Source of the DNA: Zestosphaera sp. | GTDB lineage: Archaea > Thermoproteota > Thermoprotei_A > Sulfolobales > NBVN01 | Assembly (NCBI GenBank): GCA_038727705.1 | Contig: JAVYVJ010000001.1 | Coordinates: 469,924-533,923 of the forward strand | DNA: 64,000 nt | Direction: 5' to 3' | Shown here: piece after piece, positions 16,911 to 26,352 of the stretch | How the letters are laid out: each line of letters starts with the position of its first letter | How positions within the stretch are numbered: the first letter of the stretch is position 1 | The notes under the pieces: model-generated | The model's input: only the letters and a program-made list of their open reading frames with translations | Database searches by the model: none | Told to the model about the DNA's origin: nothing | Program-made: the position numbers and the translations under genes

Positions 16911-17969
16911 TTAATCTATCACGCCCGTGACTCGGGCCAGTCTCTCTGCCGCCTCATACGTTAGGCCGCTTTCCCCGAGGATTGTATACCTATCTGGCCT
17001 TATTTTATGGGCTATTGATAGGGCGTTAATAACGTCAACGTCCTTAACCCCCAGCTCCTTCGCGGTTGTTGGTAGTCCTATCCTCTTGAGGACTTTCTTG
17101 ATCTTACGCCATTTAAGCCCGTGGAGGTAGGACATCATTATGGTGCCGACCCCTACCTGCTCACCGTGGAGGGCTGGGTAGCCAGCAACTATGTCTAGAG
17201 CGTGGCTGAAGAGGTGTTCCGACCCGCTAGCCGGCCTGGTGCTGCCGGCTATGCACATAGCGACTGACGAGCTTATCAATCCCTCCACCACCACGCTGAT
17301 CCCATCTGTCTCAGGCTTGGATATCATGTCCGCGTAGTTGATGATGTGTTTAGCTGAGAGCAGGGCGAGCTGTGCTGAATAACCTCCATAATATTCCCCC
17401 TTAAGCCTGTGGGACAGCCTCCAATCAAGAACTGCGGTGAACTTACCTATTAAGTCACCAGCACCTGCCTTGATCGCCCTGCCAGGTGCTGAGGCTATTA
17501 GCTCCAGATCCGCCACAACGGCCATAGGGGGTTTAGCCATCACTGAGGTCACGGACTCACCACCTCTAAGGGAGGCGAAGGGCGATGCTATCCCATCATG
17601 TGATGAGGTGGTTGGGACGCTTATGAAAGGCAAACCTAACCGTGTGGAAAGGCATTTGGCAATATCTATTGGCTTGCCCCCGCCCAGACCTACCACTACG
17701 TCCAGTTGGAGACGTCCTGAGGAGTCTGCAAGGCCGTTAACCTCGCTGACTGAAGGTCTGGAGACCTTGCTTACCTCATACTGGACATCACTGGAGGTCA
17801 GTATCTCGTCCACTACACGACCGACCAAACCCCACACGTTAGGGCCCGTGATTATCAGCACCCGCTTCCCTAATTTCAGCTCCTCAAGCACTTTAGGAAT
17901 CTGCCAAACGACGTTCCTGCCGACCACTATCTTCTTAGGTAAGTCAATCACGTGAGGTTCCTTCTTCAA
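16911..17969 (-). CDS. egsA: Glycerol-1-phosphate dehydrogenase [NAD(P)+]
   Basis: Makes sn-glycerol-1-phosphate, the backbone of archaeal lipids, from dihydroxyacetone phosphate. The 352-residue enzyme has the nucleotide-binding VVGLGGGKPIDIAKCLS, the substrate loop ISVPTTSSHDGIASPFAS and the zinc ligands in AGAGDLIGKFTA and SGSEHLFSHALD ... ALHGEQVGVGT. It is divergent from the proteasome gene across a promoter region with two TATA-like stretches (AACTTATATAG near 17988). Confidence 0.95.
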   Translation of the reverse strand: MKKEPHVIDLPKKIVVGRNVVWQIPKVLEELKLGKRVLIITGPNVWGLVGRVVDEILTSSDVQYEVSKVSRPSVSEVNGLADSSGRLQLDVVVGLGGGKPIDIAKCLSTRLGLPFISVPTTSSHDGIASPFASLRGGESVTSVMAKPPMAVVADLELIASAPGRAIKAGAGDLIGKFTAVLDWRLSHRLKGEYYGGYSAQLALLSAKHIINYADMISKPETDGISVVVEGLISSSVAMCIAGSTRPASGSEHLFSHALDIVAGYPALHGEQVGVGTIMMSYLHGLKWRKIKKVLKRIGLPTTAKELGVKDVDVINALSIAHKIRPDRYTILGESGLTYEAAERLARVTGVID

Positions 17970-18075
17970 CTCTTATACCTAAAGATAAACTTATATAGCG
18001 TGAGAATATATAGTTAATAGTGGACGGAGGCCGTTAATTTAAAAGACTTGACAGATAGATTTTGAGGTGAGGTGG

Positions 18076-18666
18076 ATGAGCGTTTTGCACGGAACAACCA
18101 CAGTAGGTCTTAGGTTGAGGGATTCGGTAGTGATAGCGGCGGATAAGAGAGCTAGTCAAGGATACTTTATCGCCCACAAGAGGGTCAGGAAGATTGTGAA
18201 GATAGATGATCACATAGTAATGTCCATAGCTGGGTTAGTCGCTGACGCGCAGATCCTTGCATCGCAACTCCAATACTTAGCTAGGAAGCACAGGTACGAG
18301 GAGGGGGCTCCAGTGCCTGTGAGAACCCTAGTCTCATATCTGGGGCTCCTGCTCAACGCATACAAATACTTTCCCTTCGAGGTTCAGCTGATTGTAGGCG
18401 GTTACGACACCGAGCCAAGACTCTACGCTGTCCAGTGGTTCGGTGACTACGTTGAGGAGAACTATACGGTCACCGGCTCGGGAAGTCCTGTAGCCGTCGG
18501 CCTAATAGAAAGCAGGTACTCGCCGGGTATGAGTGTTGATGAAGCCGTCAAGCTCGCCCTAGAGGCCATCAGGGCTTCGACAAGGAGGGATGTTTTCAGT
18601 GGTGAGGGCGTGGACGTTGCTGTGGTGAGGAGGGACGCAACGGAATTCCAGACCTTCAGCCTTTAA
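18076..18666 (+). CDS. psmB: Proteasome beta subunit
   Basis: Catalytic subunit of the 20S proteasome. From ATG 18076 the propeptide is only six residues (MSVLHG), and autocatalytic cleavage after Gly6 would expose Thr7 as the nucleophile. The supporting residues D23 and K39 correspond to Asp17 and Lys33 of the mature chain, so this is an active beta subunit. GSGSPVAVGLIES and the final C-terminal region are typical. It lies 5 nt before the aCPSF1 gene, linking protein and RNA turnover. Confidence 0.95.
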   Translation: MSVLHGTTTVGLRLRDSVVIAADKRASQGYFIAHKRVRKIVKIDDHIVMSIAGLVADAQILASQLQYLARKHRYEEGAPVPVRTLVSYLGLLLNAYKYFPFEVQLIVGGYDTEPRLYAVQWFGDYVEENYTVTGSGSPVAVGLIESRYSPGMSVDEAVKLALEAIRASTRRDVFSGEGVDVAVVRRDATEFQTFSL

Positions 18667-18671
18667 GAGGT

Positions 18672-20624
18672 ATGATTCAAGTGACTTTAGTTGATAAAGT
18701 AAGAATGAAGATTTTAGAGGAGATATACAAGAACATACCGCCTGAGGCAGGTCTCACTAAGATAGAGTTTGAGGGGCCCGAGATAGCCATATACCTTAAG
18801 GACGTGAAGTCCGTCCTAGAGAAGGAGGAGCTGATAAAGTCCATAGCTAAGGTTATAAAGAAGAGGGTTGTCGTCAGGGTCGATGAGTCATCACGCAAAG
18901 ACGTTGACGAGGTGCTGCAGATAGTACTCAATGAAGTGCCGCCCGACGCCGGCGTCACTAAAGATGACATCACCTTCGACGAGGTTCTGGGGGAGGTAGT
19001 CATTAAGTCCGTCAACCCTCTAATATTCTTTAAGGATAAACGTCAACTGTATAACAAGATCTTCATGGAGTCAGGGTGGAGGCCGCGCGTAGTGAGGAAG
19101 CCCCCCCTGCGGTCATCGATTCTGGAGTCAACTATAAAGTATTTGGTGACTCAGTCGGATCTAAGGAGGAGAATACTTAGAAGCATTGGCGATCGTATAC
19201 ATAGGGACACACTGTTTAAGGATCCTTACGTGAGGATGACGGCTCTAGGGGGGTTTCAGGAGGTCGGGCGGTCGTCAATACTTCTGGAGACGCAGGAGTC
19301 CAGAATCCTCTTGGACTTCGGGTATAACCCCTCAGCACCCGCGCTCAAGCAGTCAATGCCTAAGCTGGACATCCTTAATCTATCGCTAGAGGATATAGAT
19401 GCGGTCGTGGTTACGCATGCCCATCTCGATCATTGCGGGCTAGTCCCCCTCCTCTTTAAGTTCGGCTATGACGGGCCGGTCTACGCCACAGAGGCTACTA
19501 GGGATCTTATGGTGCTGCTCCAGCTTGACCTGCTGGACATCTCGAGGCGTGAGGGGAGACCGCTGCCTTTCGACCTTCAGGACGTTCATAAGGCTTTGCT
19601 CCATACGATAACCCTCAAATACGGTGAAGTCACCGATATAGCGCCTGACATCAGGCTCACGTTCTACAGAGCAGGCCACATACTGGGTTCGGCTATAGCG
19701 CACCTACATATAGGGATAGGTCTTCATAACGTGGTCTACACCAGCGACTTCAAGTACGGCAAGACTAGACTGCTTGATGAGGCCCATACGGAGTTCCCCC
19801 GAGTAGATACTCTAATAATGGAGTCCACGTACGGGAATGCCACCCAGCTCCCGAGGGAGGAGGCGGAAGCCAAATTCATAGATCTGATTAACCGGACCCT
19901 CACTAGGAAGGGTAAGGTTCTGATACCGACGCTCGCCGTAGGCAGAGCTCAGGAGGTTTTGGCCATCATTGCGGCCGCTATGGATGAAAACAGGATTCCG
20001 GAGGTGCCCGTCTACGTTGAAGGCATGATAAATGAGGTGACCGCCATCCACACCGCGTATCCGGACCTGCTTTCGAGCGAATTGCGTAGTCTGATAAACG
20101 ATGGCAGGAACCCGTTCCTCCATAAGTCGTTCAAAGTAGTTGATACGGGGAAAGCTAGGATGGAGATCATAGATTCGGACGAGCCCGCCGTGATACTCGC
20201 CACCTCAGGCATGCTCACCGGAGGCCCTGCCGTCGAGTACTTCAGAGCGATGGCCTCGGATCCTAAGAACTCCATAATATTCGTCAACTACCAGGTTGAG
20301 GGAACCTTAGGACGTAAGGTAAGAGACGGCGTGAAGAACATCAACCTAGTTGTGGAGGACAAGCTGGAGTCAGTGACCATCAACATGGAGGTCGACGCCG
20401 TAGAGGGTTTCTCGGGACACTCAGACCAGAATCAGCTACTAGCGTATCTGGAGAGTGTGTCACCGAAACCCAAGAAAGTGATACTGAACCACGGAGAGCC
20501 TGAAGCGACTAGCCGACTCTACACCCTGATAGAGGAGAGGAGGAGGAAGAATAAGACATTCCTACCACCAACTACCGAGCTCTACAAGCCTAGAGTGCTC
20601 GACTCACTAGCGCTGGTTGTGTGA
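18672..20624 (+). CDS. fttA: aCPSF1 (FttA), beta-CASP ribonuclease and termination factor
   Basis: Archaeal cleavage and polyadenylation specificity factor homologue of 650 residues. Two KH-like domains fill the first 150 residues (for example VDEVLQIVLNEVPPDAGVTK), followed by a metallo-beta-lactamase domain with the metal motif HAHLDH at about 248-253, the ESTYG block, and a beta-CASP insert with PTLAVGRAQE, then the final HSDQNQL and ILNHGE. Known aCPSF1 proteins cut 3' RNA ends after U-runs and release RNA polymerase; this protein has all required residues. Confidence 0.95.
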   Translation: MIQVTLVDKVRMKILEEIYKNIPPEAGLTKIEFEGPEIAIYLKDVKSVLEKEELIKSIAKVIKKRVVVRVDESSRKDVDEVLQIVLNEVPPDAGVTKDDITFDEVLGEVVIKSVNPLIFFKDKRQLYNKIFMESGWRPRVVRKPPLRSSILESTIKYLVTQSDLRRRILRSIGDRIHRDTLFKDPYVRMTALGGFQEVGRSSILLETQESRILLDFGYNPSAPALKQSMPKLDILNLSLEDIDAVVVTHAHLDHCGLVPLLFKFGYDGPVYATEATRDLMVLLQLDLLDISRREGRPLPFDLQDVHKALLHTITLKYGEVTDIAPDIRLTFYRAGHILGSAIAHLHIGIGLHNVVYTSDFKYGKTRLLDEAHTEFPRVDTLIMESTYGNATQLPREEAEAKFIDLINRTLTRKGKVLIPTLAVGRAQEVLAIIAAAMDENRIPEVPVYVEGMINEVTAIHTAYPDLLSSELRSLINDGRNPFLHKSFKVVDTGKARMEIIDSDEPAVILATSGMLTGGPAVEYFRAMASDPKNSIIFVNYQVEGTLGRKVRDGVKNINLVVEDKLESVTINMEVDAVEGFSGHSDQNQLLAYLESVSPKPKKVILNHGEPEATSRLYTLIEERRRKNKTFLPPTTELYKPRVLDSLALVV

Positions 20625-20743
20625 GTTAAACGACTTATGGATCAGTTATACAGGCTACATGCCCTGTGAGGGGACTTTTAGGAGAGCTTCATGAGCAACT
20701 CTCGGCAGTTGTAGTTAGTAGCTTCTAAGGAGTCTTAGAATAA

Positions 20744-21022
20744 GTGAATGAGCTATATGAGGCCGTGGGAAGCGCAATACTGTATCACAGCTACAGCTAC
20801 GCCTTAACTCACGACATTCAGTCCATGGACAAGGAGACTAAGGTGCTTAAAGAGGTTGACAAACTAGACGCGTTCGATGCCATCGGCTTCGTGGGAATCT
20901 TCCTCTCTACAGCCACGACCATGGAGCAGGTTTTAAGTGGGTCTGTGAGGTATTTCCGTGAGAAGATGCTGAGCCTACATATTCACATATACTGTAATCA
21001 CTTGCAAAGAGGAGGTGCTTAA
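20744..21022 (+). pseudogene. Remnant of an HD-domain phosphohydrolase
   Basis: The product looks like the second half of a small HD-superfamily hydrolase: AILYHSYSYAL and then KVLKEVDKLDAFDAIGFVGIF, equivalent to the usual LxDADKLDAxGAxGxARxF. The metal-binding HD part that should precede it is absent; upstream sequence is interrupted by stops. The tail after YFREKMLSL also departs from the family. I read it as a gene relic at the left border of the accessory segment, though the frame itself is still open. Confidence 0.5.
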
Positions 21023-21047
21023 GCTCATATATAGAGTAGAGACTCTA

Positions 21048-21166
21048 CTAAAATTTCTCGAAGAGGTGCTCGTCCATACCCCAGAGGAGTGAGGCATACA
21101 GGATTGTGTCCTCTATTGCGAGAGTGTTGATTAGACTATTGTCTATAAAACTCTTAACATAATCTT
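21048..21166 (-). pseudogene. C-terminal fragment of an unidentified gene
   Basis: On the minus strand an open stretch of about 39 codons ends in LLWGMDEHLFEKF and a TAG at 21048-21050. The upstream end stops at a TAA, and no start or promoter is present, since the region immediately upstream is the promoter of the HMG-CoA synthase gene. Amino-acid composition looks protein-like but I cannot name a family. It may be a relic or chance. Confidence 0.25.
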
Positions 21167-21174
21167 TTTAAACC
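21164..21174 (+). promoter_or_regulatory. TATA box of the HMG-CoA synthase/CoA-transferase cluster
   Basis: CTTTTTAAACC lies about 38 nt before ATG 21207 and about 23 nt before the alternative TTG at 21192, so the ATG is the better start. An odd palindrome AGTAGAG-A-CTCTACT at 21035-21049 is upstream and could be an operator. Confidence 0.5.
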
Positions 21175-21206
21175 CTATCTACCCCTAGTCTTTGGGGTAT
21201 ACCTTT

Positions 21207-22274
21207 ATGAACTTTAAGGGAGAGATCCCAGCCATCTATGGTTGGGGTTCATACATTCCTGTTTACAGGATTAAACTCGACGAAATAGCTAGGGTGTGGG
21301 GTGATGAACCTGCCAGGGTCAAGAGCGGGCTACAGGTCGAGGAAATCTCGGTGAGGAGTCGAGATGAGGATCAGGTAGTCATCGCGGTAAACGCTGCCTG
21401 GAATGCCTTAAAAAGGGCTCCTGAGGTTAGCCCTAAAGACATAGGCGCTGTGTACGTTGGTTCTGAGTCTAAGCCCTACGCTGTGAAGCCAACAGCAACC
21501 ATAGTTGCCGTTGCCGTAGGTGCACCGGTAACCATCAGAGCTGCTGATTACGAGTTCGCTTGTAAAGCCGGGACGGAGGCCGTCATATCCGTAATAGCTC
21601 AGGTAGCAAGCAGAATGATCAAGTACGGCTTGGCTATAGGCGCTGACACTTCTCAGTCATGGCCTGGTGATGTGTTAGAGTATACAGCAGGCGCGGGCGG
21701 ATCAGCGTACATAATTGGGCCTAAATCCAATACCAGCGTTGCTTACTTTGAGAGTCAATACTCCGTCGCCACAGATACTCCTGACTTCTGGAGAAGAGAT
21801 GAAATCAAATACCCTAGACACATGGGTAGGTTCACAGGAGAGCCAGCGTACTTCAAGCACATCACATTAGCCGCTAACGAGCTAATGAGCAGAGAGGGTC
21901 TTAAGCCAAGCGACTTCGATTATTTCGTGCCGCATCAACCAAATGGGACATTCCCTGTTAGAGTTGCTCTTAGGTTAGGCTTTAAGTTGGAGCAGGTTAA
22001 GCCGGGGCTCATATCACCATGGGTCGGGAACTTCTACTCCGGATCTTCATTAACTGGGTTATCGAGAGTGTTGGATAAGGCCAAGCCTGGTCAGAGGATA
22101 TTGCTGGTCTCATTCGGATCTGGGGCCGGTGCTGACGCTTTCAGCATAGTGTCACAGGAAGCTATAGAAGAGAAGAAGAAGCTGGCACCAACAGTTGATG
22201 AGCAAATCAGCAGAAAGAAATATGTTGATTATTCAACGTATCTAAGGTTCTGGGATAAGATATATGGGGTGTAA
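21207..22274 (+). CDS. Hydroxymethylglutaryl-CoA synthase family protein (copy 1)
   Basis: Archaeal-type HMG-CoA synthase, 355 residues from ATG 21207. The nucleophilic cysteine is in [11 protein letters not shown] (about residue 119) and the catalytic histidine in [26 protein letters not shown] is the CoA-binding family signature. It is followed within 2 nt by a thiolase and then a DUF35 protein; in archaea these three form one complex that channels acetoacetyl-CoA to HMG-CoA for the mevalonate pathway. Here the trio also heads a cluster with a CoA-transferase and a TRAP transporter, so a catabolic role is possible. A second trio is at 57.8 kb. Confidence 0.9.
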   Translation: MNFKGEIPAIYGWGSYIPVYRIKLDEIARVWGDEPARVKSGLQVEEISVRSRDEDQVVIAVNAAWNALKRAPEVSPKDIGAVYVGSESKPYAVKPTATIVAVAVGAPVTIRAADYEFACKAGTEAVISVIAQVASRMIKYGLAIGADTSQSWPGDVLEYTAGAGGSAYIIGPKSNTSVAYFESQYSVATDTPDFWRRDEIKYPRHMGRFTGEPAYFKHITLAANELMSREGLKPSDFDYFVPHQPNGTFPVRVALRLGFKLEQVKPGLISPWVGNFYSGSSLTGLSRVLDKAKPGQRILLVSFGSGAGADAFSIVSQEAIEEKKKLAPTVDEQISRKKYVDYSTYLRFWDKIYGV

Positions 22275-22276
22275 TC

Positions 22277-23446
22277 ATGAGAGGGGACGTGGCTGTAATA
22301 GGGGTAGGCATGACTAAGTTTGATGAGCATTGGAATAAGCAACTAAGGGATCTCTTTGTTGAGGCGGCTCTAGAGGCTCTTGATGACGCACGCGTGGATC
22401 TTAAGGACGTTAAAGCGATGTTCATTGGTAATATGGGCTCAGGCATGTGGGTTGAGCAGGAGCATTTAGGTCCTTTGTTAGCTGACTACCTAGGGATTCC
22501 TGGAGTGCCATCCTTAAAGGTTGAGTCTGCGTGTGCGTCTTCAGGAATGGCATTTAGATTAGGGTTTATGTCTGTTGCAGCAGGTCTTCATGACATAGTC
22601 CTCGTGGGGGGTGTTGAGAAGATGAGTGATGTGACAACTGGTGAGTCTACACATCACTTAGCGACAGCAGCTGATAGAGAGTGGGAGGCATTCTACGGAG
22701 TGACGTTCCCAGGCCTCTTCGCCTTGATAGCCAGGAGGCATATGAAGCAGTACGGGACTACTAGAGAGCAACTGGCTAAAGTGGCTGTCAAGAACCATAA
22801 ACACGGTTCCTATAATCCTAAGGCGCAGTATCAGAGAGCGATATCGATAGATGATGTCCTCAATTCACCTCTGGTAGCGGACCCGTTAAGGCTACTCGAC
22901 AGCTCACCGATCAGCGATGGTGCGGCGGCCGTTATCATAGCGAGATCCGACATAGCAAGAAGGTTCACGGACACGCCGGTCTACGTACTGGGTAGCGGCA
23001 CTGCAACTGACACGATAGCCCTCCACGACAGAGACGACATAACAATCCTAAGGTCTGTTGTGTTAGCAGCTAAAGAGGCCTACAGCATGGCTAAGGTGGA
23101 GCCTGAGGACGTGAACCTCGCTGAGGTGCATGACTGCTTCACAATAGCAGAGATCCTAGCCTACGAGGATCTGGGTTTTGTCAAAAAGGGTGAGGGTGGT
23201 AGGTTAATTGATGAGGGGATGACTGAATTAGGAGGTAAGATACCGGTGAACCCGAGCGGTGGCTTAAAGGCTAAAGGCCATCCAGTCGGTGCAACGGGGA
23301 TCGCTCAAGTGGTGGAAGTGACATTGCAACTCCGCAATGAGGCTGGTAAGAGGCAAGTGTCTAACGCCGAGATAGGCTTAACGCACAATATCGGAGGTTC
23401 AGGCGCCTCATGTGTTGTCCATATTTTAGGGAGGAGTAGGAGGTGA
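22277..23446 (+). CDS. Acetyl-CoA C-acetyltransferase, archaeal SCP2-thiolase type (copy 1)
   Basis: The 389-residue enzyme has all catalytic positions of archaeal acetoacetyl-CoA thiolase: nucleophile C86 in [10 protein letters not shown]285 in EVHDCF, H335 in GHPVGATG and the final HNIGGSGA. Other family blocks are [20 protein letters not shown] and [13 protein letters not shown]. It is located between HMG-CoA synthase and DUF35 genes, with a 2-nt gap upstream and overlapping downstream, as expected for subunits of one complex. Confidence 0.93.
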   Translation: MRGDVAVIGVGMTKFDEHWNKQLRDLFVEAALEALDDARVDLKDVKAMFIGNMGSGMWVEQEHLGPLLADYLGIPGVPSLKVESACASSGMAFRLGFMSVAAGLHDIVLVGGVEKMSDVTTGESTHHLATAADREWEAFYGVTFPGLFALIARRHMKQYGTTREQLAKVAVKNHKHGSYNPKAQYQRAISIDDVLNSPLVADPLRLLDSSPISDGAAAVIIARSDIARRFTDTPVYVLGSGTATDTIALHDRDDITILRSVVLAAKEAYSMAKVEPEDVNLAEVHDCFTIAEILAYEDLGFVKKGEGGRLIDEGMTELGGKIPVNPSGGLKAKGHPVGATGIAQVVEVTLQLRNEAGKRQVSNAEIGLTHNIGGSGASCVVHILGRSRR

Positions 23447-23451
23447 GACGT

Positions 23452-23871
23452 ATGAGTAACATGTCCGTGCCAAAGGCACCAAGGATATGGCAATTAGCTG
23501 AAAGGAGGTACAGATTAGTAGGTAGTAAGTGTTTAAAGTGTGGGAGGCTCTTCGTAGGATTAAGGAAGGTCTGCCCTCAATGCAAGAGTACGGAATTTGA
23601 GTACGTTGAGCTGAGTAGGAGAGGCAAGATATATTCATACACAGTCATTAGGGCCCCACCCATGGAGAGAGAGAAGTATGGCCCTTACATAATGGCTATA
23701 GTAGAGCTTGATGACGGCTGTAGACTAACTGCAGAGATCGTCGATTGCTCGTCGGAGGAGATCGACATAGGCACTGAGGTTGAAGCGACTTTCAGAAAAA
23801 TTGGCGAGGAGAGCGAATCAGGCATAATATACTACGCCTGTAAGTTTAGGCCGGTGGTAAAGGGGGTGTGA
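23452..23871 (+). CDS. DUF35 zinc-ribbon/OB-fold protein (copy 1)
   Basis: Bridging subunit of archaeal thiolase-HMG-CoA synthase complexes, in which the OB fold contributes to a shared CoA-binding site. It has the zinc ribbon CLKCGRLFVG plus CPQCKS (residues about 25-46) and an OB-fold half with GKIYSYTVIRAPPMER and YACKFRPV. ATG at 23452 is preferred over the GTG at 23443 that overlaps the thiolase stop. Length is normal (about 139 residues). Confidence 0.9.
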   Translation: MSNMSVPKAPRIWQLAERRYRLVGSKCLKCGRLFVGLRKVCPQCKSTEFEYVELSRRGKIYSYTVIRAPPMEREKYGPYIMAIVELDDGCRLTAEIVDCSSEEIDIGTEVEATFRKIGEESESGIIYYACKFRPVVKGV

Positions 23872-23877
23872 AGTGTT

Positions 23878-25077
23878 TTGAAGAAACCTTTAGAGGGTGT
23901 TAGGATTATCGACTTGTCAAGAGTTCTAGCAGGACCTTACTGTACTATGATCTTAGCTGATTTAGGTGCTGAGGTGATTAAGGTTGAGAGGCCAGGAACT
24001 GGGGATGACTCAAGACATTTCACACCATTCATAAATAATCAAAGTGCCTATTTCATTAATATAAACAGAGGTAAGAAGAGTGTTGTAATAGATCTTAAGA
24101 AACCTAAAGGTAGAGAAATATTCTTAAGATTGGTGGAGAAAGCTGATGTGCTTGTAGAGAACTTCGCTCCCGGAACCATGGAGAAGTTAGGGTTAGGTTA
24201 CGACGTGATTAACAAGGTCAATCCGAGAGTAATATACGCGTCTATATCAGGTTTCGGCCAGGAAGGTCCGTATAGAAATAAGACAGCTTACGACTTGATA
24301 GCGCAGGCTATGGGAGGCATAATGAGCATCACTGGGTGGCCTGAATCGCCACCGACCAGAGTGGGCACGGCCATAGGAGATATTCTAGGTGCTCTATACG
24401 CTACCATAGCTATCCTGGCCGCCTTAAAAGCTAGAGAGGTGACAGGGGTGGGAGAGAGGATAGATATAGCGATGGTTGACTGCGTTGTCCAGGCGTGTGA
24501 AGCCTACAACATGATGTGGTTGGTTGAAGGCAGAGTACCTACCAGAATAGGCAATAGGTATGAATTCATTTATCCGTACGATACCTTCAAAGCGAAGGAC
24601 GGCTGGGTTGCTATAGGGGTTGGGAATAACGAAATGTGGAGCAGATTCTGCAAGGCCATAGGAAGGGACGACCTAATAAACCACGAGGACTTCAACACAA
24701 ACATGAAGAGAGTTAAGAACCACGTTAAGGTGAAGGAGATAGTAGAAGAGTGGACATCAAAACTAACTACGAAGAAAATTGCTGAAATACTTGAGAGATA
24801 TGAGATACCAGTCACACCAGTATACACTATGAAAGACGTATGGGGGGACGAACATATAGTCACACATAGAAAGATGTTAGTTAAGATAAATCAGCCAGAG
24901 ATAGGTGAAATGCCGGTCGTTGGAACCCCTCTCAAGATGAAGAATCTAACCTCAGAGGTCGGAGGCCAGGCCCCGCTGTTAGGACAACATACTAAAGAAG
25001 TACTCACGACACTCTTAAACCTTAATGAAGATGAAATAAATAAGCTTGAGGAGGAGGAGGTTATATATTGTCGATAA
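23878..25077 (+). CDS. CaiB/BaiF family III CoA-transferase
   Basis: Family III CoA-transferase of 399 residues with the canonical start LEGVRIIDLSRVLAGPYCTM, the block GAEVIKVERPGTGDDSR, RGKKSVVIDLKKPKGREI and VLVENFAPGTMEKLGLGY. The catalytic aspartate is in TAYDLIAQAMGG (about residue 139). Such enzymes move CoA between carboxylic acids through a mixed anhydride. Its specific acid is unknown; the trio upstream and the TRAP transporter downstream suggest that an imported acid is activated here. Start is TTG at 23878. The base composition is visibly more A+T rich than in the core genes. Confidence 0.92.
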   Translation: MKKPLEGVRIIDLSRVLAGPYCTMILADLGAEVIKVERPGTGDDSRHFTPFINNQSAYFININRGKKSVVIDLKKPKGREIFLRLVEKADVLVENFAPGTMEKLGLGYDVINKVNPRVIYASISGFGQEGPYRNKTAYDLIAQAMGGIMSITGWPESPPTRVGTAIGDILGALYATIAILAALKAREVTGVGERIDIAMVDCVVQACEAYNMMWLVEGRVPTRIGNRYEFIYPYDTFKAKDGWVAIGVGNNEMWSRFCKAIGRDDLINHEDFNTNMKRVKNHVKVKEIVEEWTSKLTTKKIAEILERYEIPVTPVYTMKDVWGDEHIVTHRKMLVKINQPEIGEMPVVGTPLKMKNLTSEVGGQAPLLGQHTKEVLTTLLNLNEDEINKLEEEEVIYCR

Positions 25078-25121
25078 GATATATAAAGCTAAATGTAAGA
25101 TACTAAAGGGGTGTACTTGCT

Positions 25122-26324
25122 TTGAGTGCTAACCCCTTAAGTAAGTATACAACTGGATTGTTAGTGGTTTTAGTAGTTGTTGCGGGTGTTATGGGATATC
25201 TGGCTGGGTCTTCAGCCGCTCCAACAGCTACACTAACTGTAACGAAGTCTGAGACCCGTGTCGTGACGAACATCATAACGCAGACTCAAACACTCATCAT
25301 TACAGGACCGACCACCCCTATAACGACGCCTAAGCCAACAACGCCCACACCAACAACACCCACATTTACACCTCCTGCGCTTTCAAAACCAGTAACATTG
25401 AGGATAGCGACACATAGCATGGGCTCCTCATGGTATATGATGGGGTCAGCCTTCGCGGCGGTGATTAAGGAGTACCTACCTTCGGGTTCCGTCATCGACG
25501 TGATGACAGGTCCTGGTACTATCGGGAACATACCGCTCGTATCAAAAGGGGACGCTGAGCTAGCTATAACTATGGATAGCTACGTGTTCTTTGCAAGAGA
25601 AGGGTTGCCACCTTACGAGACGCCTATCACAAACATAGCCATGGTTGTAAATAGGTTAAGTCCTTACTTCCTGCTGGTGGCTGTTCCTAGGGATTGGGCT
25701 TCAGCGAACAACGTAAGGACCTTCGATGACATTGCTCAAATGATTAAGAACGGTAAGAAAGTCGTCATAGTGACTAGTTCGGTAGGTGGTCTGGACGAGT
25801 ACGCTACGAGGATCATGTTACAACTGTACGGACTGACTTACGATGACGTCAAGAGAGCTGGCGGCGATATAATCTTCGGCGCGACAGATGACTATAGGGT
25901 CGAGGTCTTCCGGCAGGGTCTAGCTCAGGTATTTAGTGATGTGTGCACGTATAATCATCCTACGTGGGAGTCGCTAACTGCCGGGACAGATATAATAGTC
26001 CTTCCGTTGAACGAAACTGTGAGGGAAGGATTTAAAAACTATGGTCTAACGCCCTATGTAGTTGAGAAAGGGACCTATAAGGGTGTGGATGCAGATATAA
26101 AGACCGTGGGTCTCTGGGCTTGCTTGGTAGCCAGCACGGAGGTGCCTAAGGAGGTCATCTATTATGTAACTAAGGCGTTAGTTGAAAACAAAGAGAAACT
26201 CACCGCTTTGTTCGCAGGTTTCAGTCGATTCGATGCAGAGCATGCATATGACTCGCCTGCACCCCTTCATGAAGGAGCGCAACTCTACTTTAGGTCTGTC
26301 GGCCTTTTAAAGGCAACCACCTAA
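25122..26324 (+). CDS. TAXI-family TRAP transporter solute-binding protein
   Basis: Extracytoplasmic binding protein of 400 residues. An N-terminal hydrophobic segment (about residues 11-28, TGLLVVLVVVAGVMGYLAG) anchors or exports it, and a Thr/Pro-rich linker (about residues 60-88) follows, as in archaeal cell-surface lipoprotein-like receptors. The folded domain starts at LRIATHSMGSSWYMMGSAFA and contains GPGTIGNIPLVSKGDAELAI, both diagnostic of TAXI proteins. Characterised members bind small carboxylates such as glutamate or 2-oxoglutarate. Start is TTG at 25122; the permease gene follows after 28 nt. Confidence 0.9.
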   Translation: MSANPLSKYTTGLLVVLVVVAGVMGYLAGSSAAPTATLTVTKSETRVVTNIITQTQTLIITGPTTPITTPKPTTPTPTTPTFTPPALSKPVTLRIATHSMGSSWYMMGSAFAAVIKEYLPSGSVIDVMTGPGTIGNIPLVSKGDAELAITMDSYVFFAREGLPPYETPITNIAMVVNRLSPYFLLVAVPRDWASANNVRTFDDIAQMIKNGKKVVIVTSSVGGLDEYATRIMLQLYGLTYDDVKRAGGDIIFGATDDYRVEVFRQGLAQVFSDVCTYNHPTWESLTAGTDIIVLPLNETVREGFKNYGLTPYVVEKGTYKGVDADIKTVGLWACLVASTEVPKEVIYYVTKALVENKEKLTALFAGFSRFDAEHAYDSPAPLHEGAQLYFRSVGLLKATT

Positions 26325-26352
26325 ATTTTCGTCCAAAAGAGGGTTTTTCAAT